From assembly GCF_028765165.1 (NCBI RefSeq), contig NZ_JARADB010000004.1, positions 62,001 through 126,000 of the forward strand: DNA of 64,000 nucleotides, in the 5' to 3' direction. Origin of the DNA: Paenibacillus sp. MAHUQ-63 (GTDB lineage Bacteria; Bacillota; Bacilli; Paenibacillales; NBRC-103111). Shown here in pieces: positions 8,467 through 20,032 of this stretch; position 1 is the stretch's first letter, and each line of letters starts with the position of its first letter. The position numbers were made by a program, and so were the translations under genes. The notes under the pieces are model-generated. The model made no database searches, had not been told where the DNA came from, and was given only the letters and a program-made list of their open reading frames with translations.

Positions 8467-10190
8467 GCGATTTCCTCCTCTGACAGCTGGGAAGCTACGA
8501 TTTCTTGATAAACGCTGCAAGATTGAAGCAGCTCCTCATGTGTGCCGATGCCGGCAATGCGGCCATCCTCGAGCACAATGATGCGGTTGGCATCAAGAAT
8601 TGTACTGACGCGCTGCGCTACGATGATCTTCGTAGCTTGTTCCGTTTCGGCTTTCAACGCCGCACGCAGCTTGGCGTCTGTTTTGAAATCAAGCGCGGAG
8701 AAGCTGTCGTCGAAGACATAGATATCCGGTTTCCGTGCGAGCGCCCGGGCTATCGCCAACCGCTGCTTCTGGCCGCCGGATAAATTCGCTCCCCCTTGGC
8801 TGAGCACGGATTGATAGCCGTCTTTCAATTCGGCGATGAAGCCGGCGGCTTGTGCGGTCTCGGCGGCTTGCGCGATTTCGGCGTCCGTCGCCGACTCGCA
8901 GCCGAAACGGATGTTGTCGGCAACCGTGCCGGAGAATAGCGCCGCCTTCTGCGGCACATACCCGATGCGCTGCCGCAAGCTTTCGAGCGGCAGCTGCGGC
9001 AGCGGCTGCCCGTCGATCGTGATCGCACCTGTATCGACATCGTAGAAGCGAAGCAGCAGATGAATCAGCGTCGATTTGCCGGAGCCTGTGCCGCCGATAA
9101 TGGCCGTCACCTCGCCAGGCTCGGCGCGGAACGAAATGTCGCGGATCGCCGGCTGCTCGGCGCCGGGGTAGCGGAAAGTAACATGATGAAACTCAATGGC
9201 TGCCGGTTGATGGAGAGCAGGACTTGGCGCGGCTTCCGCTTCAAGGATCGTAGATTGTAAGCCCAGAATCTCCAGAATACGAACCGAAGAAGCCGACGCT
9301 CTCGGAATCATCATGAAAATCATCGTCATCATGAACATAGAAAACATAATCTGCATCGCATACTGGATGAAGGCCATCAGGTCGCCGATCTGCATCTGAT
9401 TCTGATCGATCCGTAACCCGCCGTACCATAGAATGACGACGATCCCCAGATTGAAAACGAGCATCATAATGGGCATCATCGTCGCCATCAGCGTATTCAC
9501 TTTGATCGCCGTCTGCGTGTAATCCAGATTCGCTTTCTCGAACTTGCTTTTCTCATGACCTGAGCGGTTGAATGCCCGAATGACGCGAATGCCGGTCAAG
9601 TGCTCGCGAAGCACGAGATTGATGCCGTCGATTTTCACCTGCAAAACTTTAAATAAAGGAAGGCCTTTGCGCATAATGCCGATGATCGCAAGAATAAGGA
9701 TAGGAATGACGGCGATCAGCACAAGCGCCAGATGGGTGTCCTTATAGGTCGCCATGATGACGCCGCCGATCAGCATCGTCGGTGCGCCGATGAACATCCG
9801 CATCATGACGATCACCTGCTGGACTTGCGCGATATCGTTCGTTGTCCTCGTGATGAGGGAGGAGGTGCCGAGCTTGTCAAACTCGTGGAGCGAGAAGCTT
9901 TCGACATGGCTGAACAGCTTGCGGCGCAGATCCCTGCCGAATCCTGTCGCTGTCTTGGCCAGCAAATAGCTGGCGACAATGACGCAGGCCATAGCGCCCA
10001 TCGCTACGAGCAGCATGTATGCTCCATATAGGAGGATGTAGGGGACATCTCCTTTCAAGACACCGACATCGACGATGTCTGAGAGCAGCGTAGGGAGGTA
10101 CAGCTGAGCCAGAGACTGTGCTAGCATTAGAACGATGATGGCTGCGACTGAGACTCTGTAAGGTTTCAATAGCCTGAAAAGTTTAAACAT
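8463..10190 (-). CDS. ABC exporter half-transporter, first subunit (degenerate catalytic site)
   Basis: A 575-residue half transporter with six membrane helices (about 10-300) and an ATPase domain. Walker A is GGTGSGKST and the signature LSGGQKQR is canonical, but Walker B reads VFDDSFSALD: the catalytic Glu is Asp. With the LSHGQ partner this predicts one hydrolysing and one degenerate ATP site per dimer. AAGGAGGAAC precedes the ATG. A promoter with TATAAT lies upstream, together with a 12-nt palindrome that could be an operator. Drug or lipid export is a family-level inference. Confidence 0.9.
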   Translation of the reverse strand: MFKLFRLLKPYRVSVAAIIVLMLAQSLAQLYLPTLLSDIVDVGVLKGDVPYILLYGAYMLLVAMGAMACVIVASYLLAKTATGFGRDLRRKLFSHVESFSLHEFDKLGTSSLITRTTNDIAQVQQVIVMMRMFIGAPTMLIGGVIMATYKDTHLALVLIAVIPILILAIIGIMRKGLPLFKVLQVKIDGINLVLREHLTGIRVIRAFNRSGHEKSKFEKANLDYTQTAIKVNTLMATMMPIMMLVFNLGIVVILWYGGLRIDQNQMQIGDLMAFIQYAMQIMFSMFMMTMIFMMIPRASASSVRILEILGLQSTILEAEAAPSPALHQPAAIEFHHVTFRYPGAEQPAIRDISFRAEPGEVTAIIGGTGSGKSTLIHLLLRFYDVDTGAITIDGQPLPQLPLESLRQRIGYVPQKAALFSGTVADNIRFGCESATDAEIAQAAETAQAAGFIAELKDGYQSVLSQGGANLSGGQKQRLAIARALARKPDIYVFDDSFSALDFKTDAKLRAALKAETEQATKIIVAQRVSTILDANRIIVLEDGRIAGIGTHEELLQSCSVYQEIVASQLSEEEIA

Positions 10191-10208
10191 GAGTTCCTCC
10201 TTAGCGAT

Positions 10209-10251
10209 TGTTGGGCAACAGGCTGCTTATTCTATTTATATGTAAATTATA
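10209..10251 (-). promoter_or_regulatory. Promoter region of the ABC exporter with a palindrome
   Basis: Read on the minus strand, TATAAT (plus bases 10246-10251) follows TTGAGT after 19 bases, a long but possible spacing. Downstream of it lies the palindrome TGTTGGGCAACA (10209-10220), in the position of a repressor operator before the ribosome site. Confidence 0.45.
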
Positions 10252-10293
10252 ACACATGGAAAAGTTTATACTCAAAAAATGTTGGAACTGATA

Positions 10294-10322
10294 TTGACTT
10301 ATCGTGTCGAAAATGGCATAAT
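10294..10322 (+). promoter_or_regulatory. Sigma-A promoter of the pyr operon
   Basis: TTGACT (10294-10299) and CATAAT (10317-10322) are separated by 17 bases. Transcription would begin near 10329, about 25 bases before the PyrR-binding element. Confidence 0.75.
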
Positions 10323-10350
10323 TCTTTTAATTACATATGTACCTTTAAAA

Positions 10351-10512
10351 ACAGTCCAGAGAGGCTGGCAAGGTAGTCGATGAGTAAAGACGGGATACAC
10401 AGGATCGCGGATTCAGTGTATGTACAAGTATAGGGGTGCGTGCATCCTTATGCCCCGCTTTGTATCTTCATGCACACTTAACTCCTTGCCGAATTTGGGC
10501 AAGGAGTTTTTT
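10351..10512 (+). promoter_or_regulatory. PyrR-dependent transcription attenuator
   Basis: The leader contains AGTCCAGAGAGGCTGGCAAGG (about 10353-10373), matching the anti-antiterminator loop bound by PyrR with UMP. A terminator hairpin at 10480-10508 (AACTCCTTGCC with GGCAAGGAGTT, 11 bp, seven-base loop) is followed by six T. GGCAAGG occurs in both the binding element and the terminator arm, so an alternative fold is possible. This is the known UMP-sensing control of Bacillus-type pyr operons. Only one such element is visible, in front of pyrR. Confidence 0.88.
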
Positions 10513-10569
10513 GGCTTCATACGACCAGCCGATGCTCACGCTGCAAGTTTTCCTACGAACAATTGTTAG

Positions 10570-12038
<1,469 letters not shown>

Positions 12039-12058
12039 AACAGGGGGATTTCACCACA

Positions 12059-13342
12059 ATGGGCATTTGGATTCTAAACGGACTTACCGTTGATGCAAAT
12101 AACGTACAGGCCACAAAACACATTCTAGTTGAGAACGATAAAATCGCACAGGTTCTGGATGCTGCCGAAGTTGCGGCGCCGCAAACCGAAGGCCATGAAG
12201 TGATCGATGCGGCAGGCAAATTGGTAGCTCCGGGCTTCATCGATATGCATGTCCATTTGCGGGAGCCTGGCTTCGAACATAAAGAAAATATCGCGACGGG
12301 GACTCGCTCCGCGGCAAGAGGCGGTTTCACGACAATCGCCTGCATGCCGAATACGAGACCGGTAATCGATACGGTTGATACAGTGAATTACATATTGGAT
12401 AAAGCGGCCACAGAAGGCGTGATCCGCGTACTGCCTTACGGCACGATCACGAAGAACGAGCTGGGCCGGGAATTGACGGACTTCGCCGCCCTGAAAGAAG
12501 CGGGCGTCATCGGCTACACGGATGACGGCGTCGGCGTACAAAGTGCGCAAATGATGAAGGATGCGATGGCGCTGGCTGCATCGATCGGCATGCCGATCAT
12601 CGCGCACTGCGAGGATGATACGCTTGTCGTCGGAGCGCCGGTAACGGAAGGCTCCTTCTCCAAGAAGCATGGCTTGAAGGGGATCCCGAACGAGTCGGAG
12701 GCGATTCATGTTGGCCGCGACGTGCTGCTTGCGGAAGCGACGGGCGTTCATTACCATGTATGCCACGTCTCCACAGAGCAATCGGTGCGTCTGATCCGTC
12801 ACGCGAAGCAGTTCGGAATTAAAGTGACCGCCGAGGTATGTCCGCACCATCTGGTGCTCTCGGACGAAGATATTCCAGGACTGGACGCGAACTGGAAGAT
12901 GAACCCGCCGCTGCGCACGCCGCGCGATGTGCAAGCGGTCATCGAAGGACTGGAAGACGGCACGATCGACATCATCGTTACGGACCATGCCCCGCATTCG
13001 GAAGAAGAGAAGGCCAAAGGCATGATGCTTGCGCCATTCGGCATTCTCGGCTTCGAGACGGCTTTCTCCTTGCTGTACACGCAATTCGTGCTGACAGGCA
13101 AGTGGACGCTCGGATTCCTCGTTGACCGCATGACGAAGAAGCCGGCTGACGTATTCGGACTTCCATACGGAACTTTGGAGGTTGGCAGCGTTGCGGACAT
13201 CACGATCGTCGATTTGGAGACGGAGCAAGAGGTTCGGAAAGAAGAGATCGTATCCCGCAGCAAAAATACGCCGTTCATCGGTTGGAAGCTGAAAGGCTGG
13301 CCGGTTGTCACGATCGCTTCGGGCAAGATCGTTTATTCATAA
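12059..13342 (+). CDS. pyrC: Dihydroorotase (class I)
   Basis: A 427-residue zinc amidohydrolase that cyclises carbamoyl aspartate to dihydroorotate. The metal-binding motif DMHVHLREPG occurs near residue 60, HCED and HVST follow, and VTDHAPH carries the catalytic Asp. Length fits the class I enzymes of Bacillus. Ribosome site AGGGGG is upstream. Before carA comes a 152-nt gap, the longest in the operon; it contains no clear terminator. Confidence 0.96.
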   Translation: MGIWILNGLTVDANNVQATKHILVENDKIAQVLDAAEVAAPQTEGHEVIDAAGKLVAPGFIDMHVHLREPGFEHKENIATGTRSAARGGFTTIACMPNTRPVIDTVDTVNYILDKAATEGVIRVLPYGTITKNELGRELTDFAALKEAGVIGYTDDGVGVQSAQMMKDAMALAASIGMPIIAHCEDDTLVVGAPVTEGSFSKKHGLKGIPNESEAIHVGRDVLLAEATGVHYHVCHVSTEQSVRLIRHAKQFGIKVTAEVCPHHLVLSDEDIPGLDANWKMNPPLRTPRDVQAVIEGLEDGTIDIIVTDHAPHSEEEKAKGMMLAPFGILGFETAFSLLYTQFVLTGKWTLGFLVDRMTKKPADVFGLPYGTLEVGSVADITIVDLETEQEVRKEEIVSRSKNTPFIGWKLKGWPVVTIASGKIVYS

Positions 13343-13494
13343 AATCGGCAAATCCAGTCTCTATACGGCGAGTGAATTTTCGTGTATATTTATACAAAAA
13401 GATAATTTTTTATGCAGTGCAAGTCTACAAATTGAGGACATGACACCTGCGGTTCGTGAGAATCGTTTGACAATAGTGAAGGAGCTGAACATAC

Positions 13495-14667
13495 ATGCAG
13501 GCAAGATTGTTGCTGGAAGACGGTACGCTTTTTACAGGAAAATCGTTCGGTAGTGAAGGAGAGTCCGTCGGCGAGGTCGTATTCAACACGGGGATTACAG
13601 GCTATCAGGAGGTTCTCTCGGATCCATCCTACTGCGGCCAAATCGTTACGATGACGTACCCGTTGGTGGGTAACTACGGTGTGATTCGGGACGATTTTGA
13701 ATCCGTACGCCCATTCATTCATGGCTTCGTCGTGCGCGAGCATGAAGAAATCCCAAGTAACTGGAGAGCGCAATATACGCTGGGCTCCTTGCTGAAAGAA
13801 TACGGCATCGTAGGTATCTCCGGGATTGACACGCGGATGCTGACTCGCAAAATCCGCCACCACGGCGTCATGAAAAGCTTGCTGACGACTTCCAATAAAT
13901 CCGTTGCGGAATTGACGGAAATTTTGCGCGGCACGCCGCTTATGACAGACCAAGTTAGCCGCGTATCCACCAAAAGCGTGTACGGCGCGCCTGGACATAA
14001 AGAGCGCATCGTGCTCGTCGATTTCGGCGCGAAAAGCGGTATTATCCGCGATCTGAGCAAACGCGACTGCGACGTCGTCGTTGTGCCTCAAGATGCGACT
14101 GCGGAGCAAATCCGCCGCTTGGCACCGGACGGCGTGCTGCTGTCCAACGGCCCTGGGGATCCGAAAGACGTGCCTCACGCAGTTGAGATGATCAAAGGCC
14201 TGCTTGGAGACATCCCGTTGTTCGGGATTTGCTTGGGTCACCAGCTGTTCGCACTTGCTTGCGGCGCTGACACCGACAAATTGAAGTTCGGCCACCGCGG
14301 CGGCAATCACCCTGTGAAAGAACTGGCTACGGGCCGCTGCTACATTACCTCTCAGAACCATGGTTACACGGTGAAGGAAGAGTCCATCGTGGGTACCGAA
14401 CTGGAAGTCACCCACATCAATAATAACGACCGTACCATCGAAGGCTTGAAACATAAGAAATTCCCTGCGTTCTCGGTTCAATACCATCCGGAAGCCGCGC
14501 CTGGACCTTTTGATTCCAGCTACTTGTTCGATGAATTCGTCGAGCTGATTCGTCAGCACAAACGCGATAACCCGCAGCAGCCGCGCCAAGCGCAAATGCT
14601 CGCTCAGTGGAAAGCGTCCACGGCAACGACATCTGTGAAGGAGGAACTGCTTTATGCCAAAAAATAA
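13495..14667 (+). CDS. carA: Carbamoyl phosphate synthase, glutaminase subunit
   Basis: A 390-residue small subunit (PyrAA) that releases ammonia from glutamine for the large subunit. The N-terminal CarA domain begins [11 protein letters not shown]. The C-terminal class I glutaminase has the nucleophile C246 in GICLGHQ and the His-Glu pair in YHPEA. AAGGAGC lies upstream. It overlaps carB by 14 nt, which suggests coupled translation of the two subunits. Placement in a pyr operon marks it as the pyrimidine-specific synthase, though an arginine-specific copy elsewhere cannot be excluded. Confidence 0.97.
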   Translation: MQARLLLEDGTLFTGKSFGSEGESVGEVVFNTGITGYQEVLSDPSYCGQIVTMTYPLVGNYGVIRDDFESVRPFIHGFVVREHEEIPSNWRAQYTLGSLLKEYGIVGISGIDTRMLTRKIRHHGVMKSLLTTSNKSVAELTEILRGTPLMTDQVSRVSTKSVYGAPGHKERIVLVDFGAKSGIIRDLSKRDCDVVVVPQDATAEQIRRLAPDGVLLSNGPGDPKDVPHAVEMIKGLLGDIPLFGICLGHQLFALACGADTDKLKFGHRGGNHPVKELATGRCYITSQNHGYTVKEESIVGTELEVTHINNNDRTIEGLKHKKFPAFSVQYHPEAAPGPFDSSYLFDEFVELIRQHKRDNPQQPRQAQMLAQWKASTATTSVKEELLYAKK

Positions 14668-17600
14668 TACACTCAAAAAGATCCTCGTTATCGGTTCCGG
14701 TCCGATCGTCATCGGGCAAGCCGCCGAATTCGACTACGCGGGAACACAAGCTTGCCAAGCATTGAAAGAAGAAGGCATGGAAGTCATCCTGATCAACTCC
14801 AACCCGGCGACGATCATGACGGACACGAACATGGCCGACAAAGTATATATCGAACCGATCACTCTTGAATTCGTTACACAAATCATTCGCCAAGAACGTC
14901 CTGACGGCTTGCTGCCGACACTAGGCGGTCAAACGGGTCTGAACATGGCTGTTGAGCTAGCGCGTGCAGGCGTGCTTGAAGCGGAGAACGTGAAGCTGCT
15001 GGGAACGCAGCTTACCGCGATCGAGAAAGCGGAAGACCGCGACCTGTTCAGAGATTTGATGAGAGAATTAGAACAGCCTGTGCCGGATAGCGTTATCGTC
15101 ACGACGGTTGCTCAAGCGGTTGAATTCGCTAACGAAATCGGCTTCCCTATTATCGTTCGCCCGGCTTACACGCTCGGCGGTACTGGCGGCGGTATTTGTA
15201 ACACTATGGAAGAGCTGACGGAAATCGTCGCTTCCGGACTTCGCTACAGCCCGATCGGACAATGTCTCGTTGAGCGCAGCATCGCCGGCATGAAAGAAGT
15301 CGAGTATGAGGTTATGCGTGACGCGAACGACAACTGTATCGTCGTGTGTAATATGGAGAACTTTGACCCGGTTGGCGTACATACGGGCGACAGTATCGTT
15401 GTAGCGCCGAGCCAAACGTTGTCGGACCGCGAGTATCAAATGCTGCGTTCCGCCTCCTTGAAAATCATTCGCGCCTTGAACATCGAAGGCGGTTGTAACG
15501 TACAATATGCGCTTGATCCGCACAGCTTCCAATACTATGTCATCGAGGTTAACCCGCGTGTAAGCCGCTCCTCGGCGCTTGCCTCCAAAGCGACGGGCTA
15601 TCCGATTGCCAAAATGGCGGCTAAAATTGCCATCGGCTACACATTGGACGAAATCATGAATCCGGTAACCGGTCAAACGTATGCATGCTTCGAGCCTGCG
15701 CTTGATTATATCGTTTCGAAAATTCCGCGCTGGCCGTTCGATAAGTTTACAGCGGCTAACCGCAAGCTTGGTACACAAATGAAAGCGACTGGAGAAGTCA
15801 TGGCGATCGGCCGTACGTTCGAAGAGTCCATTCATAAAGCGGTTCGTTCGTTGGAGATCGGCGTTCACCGTCTCTTCCTGAAAGAAACGGATCAGCTGGA
15901 TAAAGAGACATTGGAACTGCGTCTGCAAAAGCCGGACGACGAGCGCCTGTTCTTGCTGGCTGAAGCGTACCGCAGAGGTTATACGGTAGAGCAGCTCCAG
16001 AGCTTGACGAAGATCGACTGGTGGTTCCTGAATAAGCTAGACGGCCTCATCAAGTTCGAGAAAGAGATTGCGGCTGGCGAACTGACTGCAGAACTGATCT
16101 TCGAGATTAAACGCAAAGGCTTTACAGACCGCGCCGTTGCCGAAATCCGCACACTTGCCGGATGCTCCAGCTTCATTAATGAAGCGGATGTCAGAGCGTT
16201 CCGTTTGAAACATAACATTAAGCCGGTTTACAAAATGGTTGATACTTGCGCAGCCGAATTCGAAGCTTCGACGCCGTACTACTACTCCACGTATGAGCAA
16301 GAAGATGAAGTAACGGAAACGACCAAAGAGAAAGTCGTCGTGCTCGGGTCCGGCCCGATCCGGATCGGACAAGGGATTGAATTCGACTATTCCACGGTGC
16401 ACGCGGTATGGGCGATTCAGGCGGCAGGCTACGAAGCCGTTATTATCAACAACAACCCTGAAACTGTATCTACGGACTTCAACACATCCGACCGCTTGTA
16501 TTTCGAGCCGCTCTTCTTCGAAGATGTGATGAACGTGATCGAACGCGAGAATCCGATTGGGGTTATCGTTCAGTTCGGCGGACAAACGGCGATTAACCTG
16601 GCAGCTCCGCTGGCCAAAGCCGGTGTTCGCATTCTGGGATCCGATCTGGAGAGCATCGATACGGCCGAGGATCGCAAGAAATTCGAAGCGCTGCTCAGCA
16701 AGCTGTCCATCGCTCAACCACCGGGCGGAACGGTAACATCGGTGAACGATGCTGTCGGAACAGCGGCCAAATTCGGCTATCCGGTTATCGTTCGTCCATC
16801 GTACGTCCTTGGCGGACGCGCAATGGAAATCGTCTACTCCGACCAAGAACTGCTTAGCTACATGGAGTATGCGGTCAAAATCAACCCGGAGCATCCGGTC
16901 CTCATTGACCGTTACATGCTGGGCAAAGAGGTAGAGGTTGACGCGATCTGTGACAAAGAAACCGTGCTGATTCCGGGCATCATGGAGCACGTTGAGCGTG
17001 CAGGGGTTCACTCCGGCGACTCCATCGCCGTCTACCCGCCGCAATCGATCTCCGATGCGATCAAAGCGCAAATCGTTGAAATCACAACGAAAATCGGTCT
17101 TGAACTGAACGTTGTGGGCTTGGTCAACATTCAGTTCGTTATTCATAACGATCAAGTGTACGTGATCGAGGTTAACCCGCGTTCTTCCCGTACAGTGCCG
17201 TTCTTGAGCAAAGTTACGAACATTCCGATGGCGAATGTGGCGACTCGCGTCATTATGGGGCAAAAGCTTGCCGACATGGGCTACCAAAGCGGTCTATGGC
17301 CGGAAGACAGCTATGTGTCGGTGAAAGTGCCGGTATTCTCCTTCGCGAAGCTGCGCCGCGTCGATACGACGCTTGGACCGGAAATGAAGTCGACGGGCGA
17401 GGTTATGGGCCGCGATACGAATTTCGCCAAGGCGCTCTACAAAGGTTTGATCGGTGCAGGCATGAAAATTCCTGCTGCAGGTTCCGTCGTCGTGACTGTG
17501 GCTGACAAAGATAAAGAAGAAGCGATTGAGATTCTCAAAGGCTTCTACCGTCTTGGGTACAAAATTATCGCAACGGGCGGTACGGCGACAGCGATTCAAG

Positions 17601-17863
17601 AAGCTGGCCTGCCGGTAACCACGGTGCACAAGCTGAGCGAAGGTTCGCCGAACATTCTGGATCTGATCCGCAGCGGAGAAGCCCAGTTCGTCGTGAACAC
17701 ATTGACTAAAGGCAAAACGCCTGAACGCGACGGCTTCCGTATTCGCCGTGAAGCGGTGGAAAACGGTGTGGTATGTATGACATCGCTTGATACGGTAAGA
17801 GCGCTTGTGAATATGCTCGAAGCGATCAACTTCTCCTCCCGTGCAATGCCAGTACATGTCTAA
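14654..17863 (+). CDS. carB: Carbamoyl phosphate synthase, large subunit
   Basis: A 1069-residue large subunit (PyrAB) made of two homologous ATP-grasp halves. The first starts [20 protein letters not shown] and the second, near residue 555, [19 protein letters not shown]; each carries VEVNPR metal-binding motifs. The C-terminal allosteric MGS-like domain (about 930-1069) includes IATGGTA. Full length and apparently intact. The start lies within the end of carA, preceded by AAGGAGG. The usual next genes in Bacillus, pyrK and pyrD, are absent and pyrF follows directly. Confidence 0.97.
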   Translation: MPKNNTLKKILVIGSGPIVIGQAAEFDYAGTQACQALKEEGMEVILINSNPATIMTDTNMADKVYIEPITLEFVTQIIRQERPDGLLPTLGGQTGLNMAVELARAGVLEAENVKLLGTQLTAIEKAEDRDLFRDLMRELEQPVPDSVIVTTVAQAVEFANEIGFPIIVRPAYTLGGTGGGICNTMEELTEIVASGLRYSPIGQCLVERSIAGMKEVEYEVMRDANDNCIVVCNMENFDPVGVHTGDSIVVAPSQTLSDREYQMLRSASLKIIRALNIEGGCNVQYALDPHSFQYYVIEVNPRVSRSSALASKATGYPIAKMAAKIAIGYTLDEIMNPVTGQTYACFEPALDYIVSKIPRWPFDKFTAANRKLGTQMKATGEVMAIGRTFEESIHKAVRSLEIGVHRLFLKETDQLDKETLELRLQKPDDERLFLLAEAYRRGYTVEQLQSLTKIDWWFLNKLDGLIKFEKEIAAGELTAELIFEIKRKGFTDRAVAEIRTLAGCSSFINEADVRAFRLKHNIKPVYKMVDTCAAEFEASTPYYYSTYEQEDEVTETTKEKVVVLGSGPIRIGQGIEFDYSTVHAVWAIQAAGYEAVIINNNPETVSTDFNTSDRLYFEPLFFEDVMNVIERENPIGVIVQFGGQTAINLAAPLAKAGVRILGSDLESIDTAEDRKKFEALLSKLSIAQPPGGTVTSVNDAVGTAAKFGYPVIVRPSYVLGGRAMEIVYSDQELLSYMEYAVKINPEHPVLIDRYMLGKEVEVDAICDKETVLIPGIMEHVERAGVHSGDSIAVYPPQSISDAIKAQIVEITTKIGLELNVVGLVNIQFVIHNDQVYVIEVNPRSSRTVPFLSKVTNIPMANVATRVIMGQKLADMGYQSGLWPEDSYVSVKVPVFSFAKLRRVDTTLGPEMKSTGEVMGRDTNFAKALYKGLIGAGMKIPAAGSVVVTVADKDKEEAIEILKGFYRLGYKIIATGGTATAIQEAGLPVTTVHKLSEGSPNILDLIRSGEAQFVVNTLTKGKTPERDGFRIRREAVENGVVCMTSLDTVRALVNMLEAINFSSRAMPVHV

Positions 17864-17879
17864 GGAAGAGGTGACGGAC

Positions 17880-18608
17880 TTGACAGTATTAACGCGTACG
17901 GATGTCGCCGGCCGTATCATGGTCGCGCTGGACTATGCGAATGCGGCAAGCGCCGAAGGGCTGCTCAAGCAGCTCGAGGGCATTCCTTGCTACGTGAAGG
18001 TGGGCATGCAGCTGTTCTATGCTGCAGGTCCCGGCTTCGTCTCCTCCCTGAAAGAGCGCGGCTATAAGGTGTTCCTGGACGTGAAGATGCATGACATCCC
18101 GAACACGGTCAAGGGCGGGGCGGAGAGCGTCACGCGCCTCGGTGTGGATCTGTTCAATGTCCATGCCGCCGGTGGCCAGGACATGATGGCTGCCGCCTTG
18201 GAAGGTGTGGACAAGGGGCTTGCCTCAGGCGCCGAACGCCCGATCGTTATCGGCGTGACACAGCTGACCAGCACGTCGCAGCAGGTGCTGAACGAAGAGA
18301 TCGGCCTGACCGGAACGGTCGAGCAGGCCGTCCTTCGCTATGCCCGCCTGGCGCAAGCCGCGGGGCTGCAAGGCGTCGTCGCGTCACCGCTTGAGGTGAC
18401 GGCGATCAAGGCGGCGTGCGGCGGCGCATTCGTCACCGTGACGCCGGGCATCCGTCCTGCGGGAGCGGATGTAGGCGACCAGTCGCGCATCATGACGCCT
18501 CCCGAGGCGTTCGCGCAGGGCACGGACTACGTCGTGATCGGGAGACCGATCAGAGGCGCGGCAGATCCTAGAGCGGCGTTGGAATCGATTATCGATTCCG
18601 TCTTGTAG
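17880..18608 (+). CDS. pyrF: Orotidine 5'-phosphate decarboxylase
   Basis: A 242-residue TIM-barrel decarboxylase making UMP. The catalytic Lys-Asp region reads FLDVKMHDIPNTV, and the phosphate-binding end has TPGIRP and YVVIGRPI. The TTG at 17880 is chosen because AGGAAGAGG lies eight to nine bases upstream and the length then matches the family (about 240). In-frame ATGs at 17841 and 17856 overlap the end of carB and have no good ribosome site. pyrE follows after 42 nt. Confidence 0.94.
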   Translation: MTVLTRTDVAGRIMVALDYANAASAEGLLKQLEGIPCYVKVGMQLFYAAGPGFVSSLKERGYKVFLDVKMHDIPNTVKGGAESVTRLGVDLFNVHAAGGQDMMAAALEGVDKGLASGAERPIVIGVTQLTSTSQQVLNEEIGLTGTVEQAVLRYARLAQAAGLQGVVASPLEVTAIKAACGGAFVTVTPGIRPAGADVGDQSRIMTPPEAFAQGTDYVVIGRPIRGAADPRAALESIIDSVL

Positions 18609-18650
18609 CGTCTTGTAGCACCTATCAAAGGAAGGAACGGTGGAAGTCTC

Positions 18651-19295
18651 ATGAGTCAACAGCTTGAAACGATTGCGAAGCATGTGGCAGCTTCACTTTT
18701 AGATATCGGTGCGGTTGCGTTAAGACCGCAGCAGCCTTTTACTTGGACATCGGGCTTGAAATCTCCGATCTACTGCGATAACCGTCTGACGATGTCGCAC
18801 CCTGCGATCCGCGAGGCGATTGCCGACGGTTTCGTCAGCCTGATTCAAGAGAAATTCCCGGATGCTGAAGTCGTTGCCGGCACGGCAACGGCAGGCATTC
18901 CTCATGCGGCTTGGGTGGCTCAGAAGCTGGGTCTGCCGATGATCTACATTCGCGACAAAGCGAAAGGCCACGGTAAAGAAAATCTGATCGAAGGCTCTGT
19001 GAAGCCGGGTCAGAAGGTTATCGTGATCGAAGATCTGATCTCGACAGGCGGCAGCTCTTTGAAAGCAGCCCTTGCTGTCAAAGAAGCCGGCGCCGCTGCG
19101 CTTGGCGTACTTGCGATTTTCTCTTATCAGCTGGATAAAGCAACGGATGCGTTTCAAGCGGCGGACATGCCGCTGCACACCCTCTCGAACTACTCCACAT
19201 TGCTGGAAGTGGCGCTGGAGAAGGGGGCTATTCAGGAAGCGGATATGGCCTTGCTTCGTTCCTGGAGAGCGAATCCGGCCGAGTACGGCGTATAG
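18651..19295 (+). CDS. pyrE: Orotate phosphoribosyltransferase
   Basis: A 214-residue transferase that adds ribose phosphate from PRPP to orotate. The PRPP loop [14 protein letters not shown] is intact, and [16 protein letters not shown] near the N-terminus is the family motif for substrate binding. Ribosome site AAGGAAGG lies about a dozen bases upstream of the ATG. It is the last gene of the operon. No canonical terminator follows; a promoter and riboswitch for the next gene begin only 35 nt after the stop. Confidence 0.97.
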   Translation: MSQQLETIAKHVAASLLDIGAVALRPQQPFTWTSGLKSPIYCDNRLTMSHPAIREAIADGFVSLIQEKFPDAEVVAGTATAGIPHAAWVAQKLGLPMIYIRDKAKGHGKENLIEGSVKPGQKVIVIEDLISTGGSSLKAALAVKEAGAAALGVLAIFSYQLDKATDAFQAADMPLHTLSNYSTLLEVALEKGAIQEADMALLRSWRANPAEYGV

Positions 19296-19329
19296 GACTG
19301 AGCAGTCGATTCGTTGGTGTAGTCGAAGA

Positions 19330-19359
19330 TTGACGAATCGTGCGGTATGAGCCTATACT
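19330..19359 (+). promoter_or_regulatory. Sigma-A promoter for the riboswitch-controlled yjfB-like gene
   Basis: TTGACG (19330-19335) and TATACT (19354-19359) are 18 bases apart. The predicted start near 19366 lies just before the aptamer. Confidence 0.65.
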
Positions 19360-19382
19360 GGTATTGTGCCAGGTGCAAACCT

Positions 19383-19475
19383 AACATCTGCGAACCGGCA
19401 AATGGCGCGAAAGCGGCAGACGCAAAGCTACAGGGGCTAACCGGCTTCGGCCGTATGCCAGCCAGCTACCGAACG
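19383..19475 (+). ncRNA. Cyclic-di-GMP-I (GEMM) riboswitch
   Basis: The class I c-di-GMP aptamer is recognised by its ordered conserved blocks: GGCAAA (19397), a stem closed by a GAAA tetraloop (19409-19412), GACGCAAAGC (19419-19428), GGGGCTAA (19433-19440), a CGGC-TTCG-GCCG hairpin (19442-19453) and GCCAGCCAGCTACCG (19458-19472). The order and spacing match the Vc2-type aptamer. The GAAA-capped stem has one apparent mismatch. No terminator lies between aptamer and gene. The ribosome site starts about eight bases after the aptamer, so control of translation, or of folding around the ribosome site, is the likely output. ON or OFF cannot be told. Confidence 0.85.
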
Positions 19476-19495
19476 ATGAGGGGAGGAGCACGCGA

Positions 19496-19699
19496 ATGAA
19501 TATCAGCAGCAGCGTCTTCAACGCGATTAGCGGCGGAGATGCCTTGAAGCAAGCTGTTGGCATCCAACTGCTTAGCAAAATGAACGATATGCAGACTGCA
19601 GCAGTCAGTACGATGGTACAGGATTTTACCAAGTCCCAGCAGCTGGTTACCGCTTCAGCGGCGCCGCATTTGGGTGGCAACATCGACATCCGCATATAG
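19496..19699 (+). CDS. YjfB-family putative motility protein
   Basis: A 67-residue protein resembling the YjfB family (putative motility protein) of Bacillus. It has no signal peptide, is largely helical and has a polar C-terminus (hydrophobic pattern SSVFNAISGG ... AVGIQLLSKM, then a helix QTAAVSTMV). The ATG follows GAGGGGAGGAGC. A c-di-GMP-I riboswitch and a private promoter lie directly upstream and a strong terminator directly downstream, so it is a monocistronic c-di-GMP-responsive unit. That context supports a motility or surface-lifestyle role; the molecular function is unknown. Confidence 0.8.
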   Translation: MNISSSVFNAISGGDALKQAVGIQLLSKMNDMQTAAVSTMVQDFTKSQQLVTASAAPHLGGNIDIRI

Positions 19700-19710
19700 A
19701 TGGTTGAAAA

Positions 19711-19750
19711 GAAAGAAGCCCTACCTTTACGAGAAGGAGGGCTTCTTTTA
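19711..19750 (+). terminator. Terminator of the yjfB-like gene
   Basis: Stem AAAGAAGCCCT pairs with AGGGCTTCTTT (11 bp) around a T/A-rich loop and ends in TTTTATTT. Confidence 0.85.
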
Positions 19751-20032
19751 TTTGTGCAGCAGCGTCTTGGCGCAGCTGCGCAAGCAAGCTGTGCACCGGT
19801 TGGTTCATAGCGGTGCTTATGCCGGCTGCCGGCTAGCTCCGGCAAATACCCTCCGGGGTGGTTAAACATGCCGCCTCGCCGCTGCACGGTTAACCATGAC
19901 GATGCAACAAACGGCCGATGGCTACCCGTCGAAGATACGACGACACACCTTACGCCGGCCAACAACGAAATAACAACGAAGCAACCACGAGTCAATAACT
20001 ACCGCCGATGTCCCGCCGATCCCAGACGAGCT

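Noticed and set aside
12125-13228. Long minus-strand open frame antisense to pyrC
   Set aside because: Same reason: pyrC is intact on the plus strand and the antisense protein has no family marks.
13390-14712. Long minus-strand open frame antisense to carA (440 codons)
   Set aside because: The plus strand encodes a complete CarA; the antisense product is Arg/His-rich without any motif, a typical shadow of GC-rich third positions.
19313-19341. CGATTCGT/ACGAATCG hairpin after pyrE as a terminator
   Set aside because: It has an 18-base loop and no T run, and its right arm overlaps the -35 region of the next promoter.
19381-19995. Minus-strand open frame of 204 codons over the riboswitch and yjfB-like gene
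   Set aside because: It overlaps a well-supported aptamer, gene and terminator, has no ribosome site, and its product is Cys/Ser/Arg-rich without pattern.
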